Assembly (NCBI GenBank): GCA_022823105.1
Contig: JAJDXU010000068.1
Location: forward strand, 1 to 6,822
DNA length: 6,822 nucleotides
Reading direction: 5' to 3'
Source of the DNA: Dehalococcoidia bacterium
GTDB lineage: Bacteria; Chloroflexota; Dehalococcoidia; Lucifugimonadales; UBA3495
In this document: piece after piece, positions 4,729 to 6,822 of the stretch
Layout of the letters: every line of letters begins with the position of its first letter
Numbering within the stretch: position 1 is the first letter of the stretch
The notes under the pieces: model-generated
Seen by the model: only the letters and a program-made list of their open reading frames with translations
Told to the model about the DNA's origin: nothing
The model's database searches: none
Program-made: the position numbers and the translations under genes

Positions 4729-6213
4729 TCAGCTTTTTTGCGCTTCGAGCCCTTCCTGGACCAATCGAAGGGCGAGTTCGGGTTGGGCCTGGCCCTTAGT
4801 GATGCGCATGACCTGGCCCATGAGGAAACGGGCGGCGTTTTCCTTGCCATCGAGGTAATCTGCGACGGCCTTGGGGTTGGCTGCGATGGCCTCGGCGACG
4901 GCGGCTTCGATTGCGCCGGTGTCGCTGATCTGGGCGAGGCCTTTTTCCTCTACGACCTGAGAGGCAGGGTTGCCGGTGGCGTACATCTCCTCAAGGACGG
5001 TTTTAGCGAGGGACGTGGAGAGGGTGTCGTCGGAGATGAGGGCGAGCAGGTCGGACAAAGCGGATGGGGCGACGGGCGAATCTGCGATGTCGCGGCGATC
5101 CTGGTTGAGCAGTCGGAAAAGGTCGCCGATGATCCAGTTGGCGATCTCTTTGGCCGCGTCCGGCGATCCGGACGGGATGTGGAGGGATAGAACCGCTTCG
5201 AAGTAGTCGGCGGTGGCGCGGGAGACGGTAAGTTGGTCGGCGTCGTATTCGGACAGGCCGTAGTCCGTGATGAAACGGGATTTGCGCTGGGGGGCGAGTT
5301 CGGGCAGGGCCGCTTCCAACTGGGAGACCCAATCGCGGCCGATGTTGAGCGGGGGCAGGTCGGGCTCGGGGAAATAGCGGTAGTCGTGGGCGTATTCCTT
5401 GCTGCGCTGGGAGACGGTGACCTCGCGTTCCTCGACCCAGCCGCGGGTTTCCTGGACGACCTGCCCGCCGTCCTCGATGACGCGGCGCTGGCGTTCGACC
5501 TCGTATTCCAACGCCTGGAAGACGGAGCGGAAGCTGTTCATGTTCTTGACTTCGGTGCGGGTGCCGAATGTGTCGCTGCCCATGGGGCGGATGCTGACGT
5601 TGGCGTCGCAGCGGAAATTGCCGTCCTGCATGTTGGCGGTGGAGACGCCGAGGAACTGCACGAGGGAGTGGAGGGTGGTGAGGTACTGGCGGGCTTCCTC
5701 GGGAGAGCGGAGGTCGGGTTTGCTGACGATCTCCATGAGGGGGACGCCGGAGCGGTTGACGTCGACGAGGGAGTAGCCCTCGCCGCCGTCGCCGTCGGGG
5801 AAGTGCTGCATCTTGGCGACGTCTTCCTCGAGGTGGACGCGCTCGACCCCGATGCGTCGCTGGCCGTGGCCGATGCCGGGGTCGCCGTCGATTTCGAGGT
5901 ATCCTTCGAGGGCGAGGGGAAGGTCGTACTGGGAGATCTGATAGCCCTTCATCAGGTCGGGGTAGGGGTAGTTCTTGCGGTCGAACTTGGTGAACTCGGG
6001 GATGCTGCAATGCAGGGCGAGGCCGGTCATCATGGTGTACTCGACGGCGCGGCGGTTGATGACGGGCAGGGCTCCCGGGAGTCCGAGACAGACGGGGCAG
6101 GTGCGGGTGTTGGGGTCGGCGTCCTGGTAGTCGGCGGGACAGGCGCAGAACATCTTGCTGCGGGTGTCGAGCTGGACGTGGACCTCGAGGCCGATGACGG
6201 TTTCGTATTGCAT
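4729..6213 (-). CDS. gatB: Aspartyl/glutamyl-tRNA(Asn/Gln) amidotransferase subunit B
   Basis: This encodes 494 residues, normal for GatB. The kinase-like subunit of GatCAB activates mischarged Glu-tRNA(Gln) or Asp-tRNA(Asn) so that ammonia from GatA can amidate it. It opens with MQYETVIGLEVHVQL, then a zinc site C23-x-C25 and C39-x2-C42. KNYPYPDLMKGYQISQYD, VERVHLEEDVAK, VDVNRSGVPLMEIVSKPD and TRTEVKNMNSFRSV follow. The C-terminus carries the helical GatB/YqeY tail domain that touches the tRNA (ANPKAVADY, then ARFLMGQVMR). The start at 6213 is preferred over the in-frame ATG at 6231 because GAAGG lies 7 bases before it and family homology begins there. gatA and gatC are not in the window. 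Its presence suggests an organism that makes Gln-tRNA and/or Asn-tRNA by transamidation. Confidence 0.96.
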   Translation of the reverse strand: MQYETVIGLEVHVQLDTRSKMFCACPADYQDADPNTRTCPVCLGLPGALPVINRRAVEYTMMTGLALHCSIPEFTKFDRKNYPYPDLMKGYQISQYDLPLALEGYLEIDGDPGIGHGQRRIGVERVHLEEDVAKMQHFPDGDGGEGYSLVDVNRSGVPLMEIVSKPDLRSPEEARQYLTTLHSLVQFLGVSTANMQDGNFRCDANVSIRPMGSDTFGTRTEVKNMNSFRSVFQALEYEVERQRRVIEDGGQVVQETRGWVEEREVTVSQRSKEYAHDYRYFPEPDLPPLNIGRDWVSQLEAALPELAPQRKSRFITDYGLSEYDADQLTVSRATADYFEAVLSLHIPSGSPDAAKEIANWIIGDLFRLLNQDRRDIADSPVAPSALSDLLALISDDTLSTSLAKTVLEEMYATGNPASQVVEEKGLAQISDTGAIEAAVAEAIAANPKAVADYLDGKENAARFLMGQVMRITKGQAQPELALRLVQEGLEAQKS

Positions 6214-6246
6214 GATGCAGCCTTCAGTCAATTGGTACTCGCAGCC

Positions 6247-6255
6247 AGTATAGCA
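6247..6255 (-). promoter_or_regulatory. Extended -10 promoter of gatB
   Basis: The minus strand reads TGCTATACT, an extended -10 with five of six matches to TATAAT. The expected start near 6240 lies about 27 bases before the gatB ATG. No convincing -35 is seen, which is common with extended -10 sites. Confidence 0.45.
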
Positions 6256-6285
6256 AAGGCGGTTCGATGTTCCCGTCCTCCGTAG

Positions 6286-6291
6286 TATGCT
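6286..6291 (+). promoter_or_regulatory. -10-like box of the MmeI-like gene
   Basis: TATGCT lies 6 bases before the ATG at 6298, with a weak TTCGAT 17 bases upstream (6263-6268). If used, transcription would begin at or next to the start codon, giving a leaderless or nearly leaderless mRNA. Support is weak. Confidence 0.3.
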
Positions 6292-6297
6292 AGGTTA

Positions 6298-6822
6298 ATG
6301 ACTGCCATGACTCAGCCGCACCAGAACATGCCGCCCGAACAGTTTATCGCCAAGTGGCGGTACAACCGGGGGCAAGAATCGGCCGGCGCTCAGGAGTGGT
6401 TTCTTGACCTGTGTCGCGTGGTGGATCATCCGACGCCAGCGGAGCTTGACCCACAGCAGGTTTGGTACACGTTTGAGCGCACGGTGCGGGAAGCGTCCGG
6501 TCGCCTTGGGAGGGCCGACGTTTACAAACGCGGGTACTTCGCCTGGGAGTTCAAGGGGTTGCACCGGGATCTGAACGAGGCGTATCGGCAATTGCAGCGC
6601 TACCGGGAAGCTTTGAACAACCCGCCGCTGCTCGTGGTGTCCGACTTCCAAACCATCAGGGTGCATACCAACTTCACAAACAAGGTTTCCGAAGTCCATA
6701 CCATCGAGTTGGGCCAGCTGGGCGACCCTGAACAACTGGCGATAGTGCGGAGCGTCTTTCACAACCCGAATATCCTGGAACCGGAGATCAGCCCAGACGA
6801 GGTTACCAGGAATACGGCCAAT
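6298..6822 (+). CDS. MmeI-like (type IIL) restriction-modification protein, N-terminal part
   Basis: The reading frame is open from ATG 6298 (or ATG 6307) to the window end, 175 codons with no stop, so the gene is cut by the edge and not necessarily truncated in nature. MmeI-type proteins join a PD-(D/E)XK endonuclease, a helical spacer, an N6-adenine methyltransferase and a target-recognition domain in one chain. Visible here is the nuclease region: QFIAKWRYNRGQESAGAQEW (15-34), LDLCRV, then ADVYKRGYFAWEFKG (73-87), which fits the D-X9-EXK motif (D74, E84, K86). ALNNPPLLVVSDF, RVHTNFTN, VFHNP and EVTRNTA follow, all typical of this family. The nuclease motif is intact, so cleavage is plausible. 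Methyltransferase and specificity parts lie outside the window. It is divergent from gatB across 84 bp. AGG at 6292-6294 is too close to the first ATG and far from the second, so the exact start is uncertain. Confidence 0.85.
   Translation, partial: MTAMTQPHQNMPPEQFIAKWRYNRGQESAGAQEWFLDLCRVVDHPTPAELDPQQVWYTFERTVREASGRLGRADVYKRGYFAWEFKGLHRDLNEAYRQLQRYREALNNPPLLVVSDFQTIRVHTNFTNKVSEVHTIELGQLGDPEQLAIVRSVFHNPNILEPEISPDEVTRNTAN

Noticed and set aside
6214..6231. In-frame ATG six codons upstream of the chosen gatB start
   Set aside because: It has no ribosome site, while GAAGG is well placed for the ATG at 6213, where the conserved N-terminus begins.
5233..6285. 350-codon open frame on the plus strand opposite gatB, and a 335-codon minus-strand frame at 5003-6010
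   Set aside because: Both overlap gatB, whose homology is unmistakable end to end. Their composition (Gly/Val/Ala/Asp-rich on one, Arg/Pro-rich on the other) is typical of shadow frames in high-GC DNA.
6295..6762. 155-codon minus-strand open frame at the right end
   Set aside because: It is antisense to the MmeI-like frame, which matches a known family throughout.

Overview
The window reads as a GC-rich bacterial chromosome segment with mostly housekeeping genes on the minus strand and three small, lower-GC accessory units set among them. The gene content (two-subunit pyruvate/acetoin-type E1, gatB next to secG, a SAM hydroxide adenosyltransferase, MmeI-like and MNT/HEPN genes) would suit an uncultured Chloroflexota-like organism. 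That is an impression from gene content and style, not a proof. Hand counts on single 60-base lines give about 70% GC inside gatB, against about 48-52% in the nucleotidyltransferase/HEPN pair, the small ORF inside the E1 operon and the small membrane ORFs.

Left part (1-2239, minus strand): an E1 operon. It starts at a good promoter (2239-2212), passes a terminator-like hairpin in the leader (2197-2174), then encodes E1 alpha (2110-1100). E1 beta is at the far left (109 to the window edge). Two foreign-looking genes sit between the subunits. One is a 194-residue acidic protein made of two ungapped copies of one domain. The other is a clan AA (retropepsin-like) aspartic protease whose frame is cut by a single in-frame TAG, with the missing C-terminal segment still readable in the same frame up to four bases before the E1 beta start.

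Middle (2240-3200, plus strand): a divergent two-gene unit of an MNT-type nucleotidyltransferase and a UPF0332-type HEPN protein, overlapping by ATGA. The nucleotidyltransferase has lost the catalytic GS-X10-DXD residues (it reads GP-X10-GLN), and the HEPN protein has RxxADY in place of RX4-6H. A perfect 12-bp palindrome abuts an extended -10 promoter just upstream, as expected for an autoregulated toxin-antitoxin unit.

Right part (3209-6213, minus strand): gatB, secG, two previously hidden small membrane-protein ORFs of 47 and 58 residues that overlap by GTGA, and a SAM hydroxide adenosyltransferase, probably co-transcribed from a promoter at 6255-6247. The SAM gene ends 8 bp from the convergent HEPN gene.

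Right edge (6298-6822, plus strand): the N-terminal 175 residues of an MmeI-like restriction-modification protein with an intact D-X9-EXK nuclease motif, divergent from gatB and cut by the window end. No tRNA, rRNA, CRISPR array or insertion sequence was seen.
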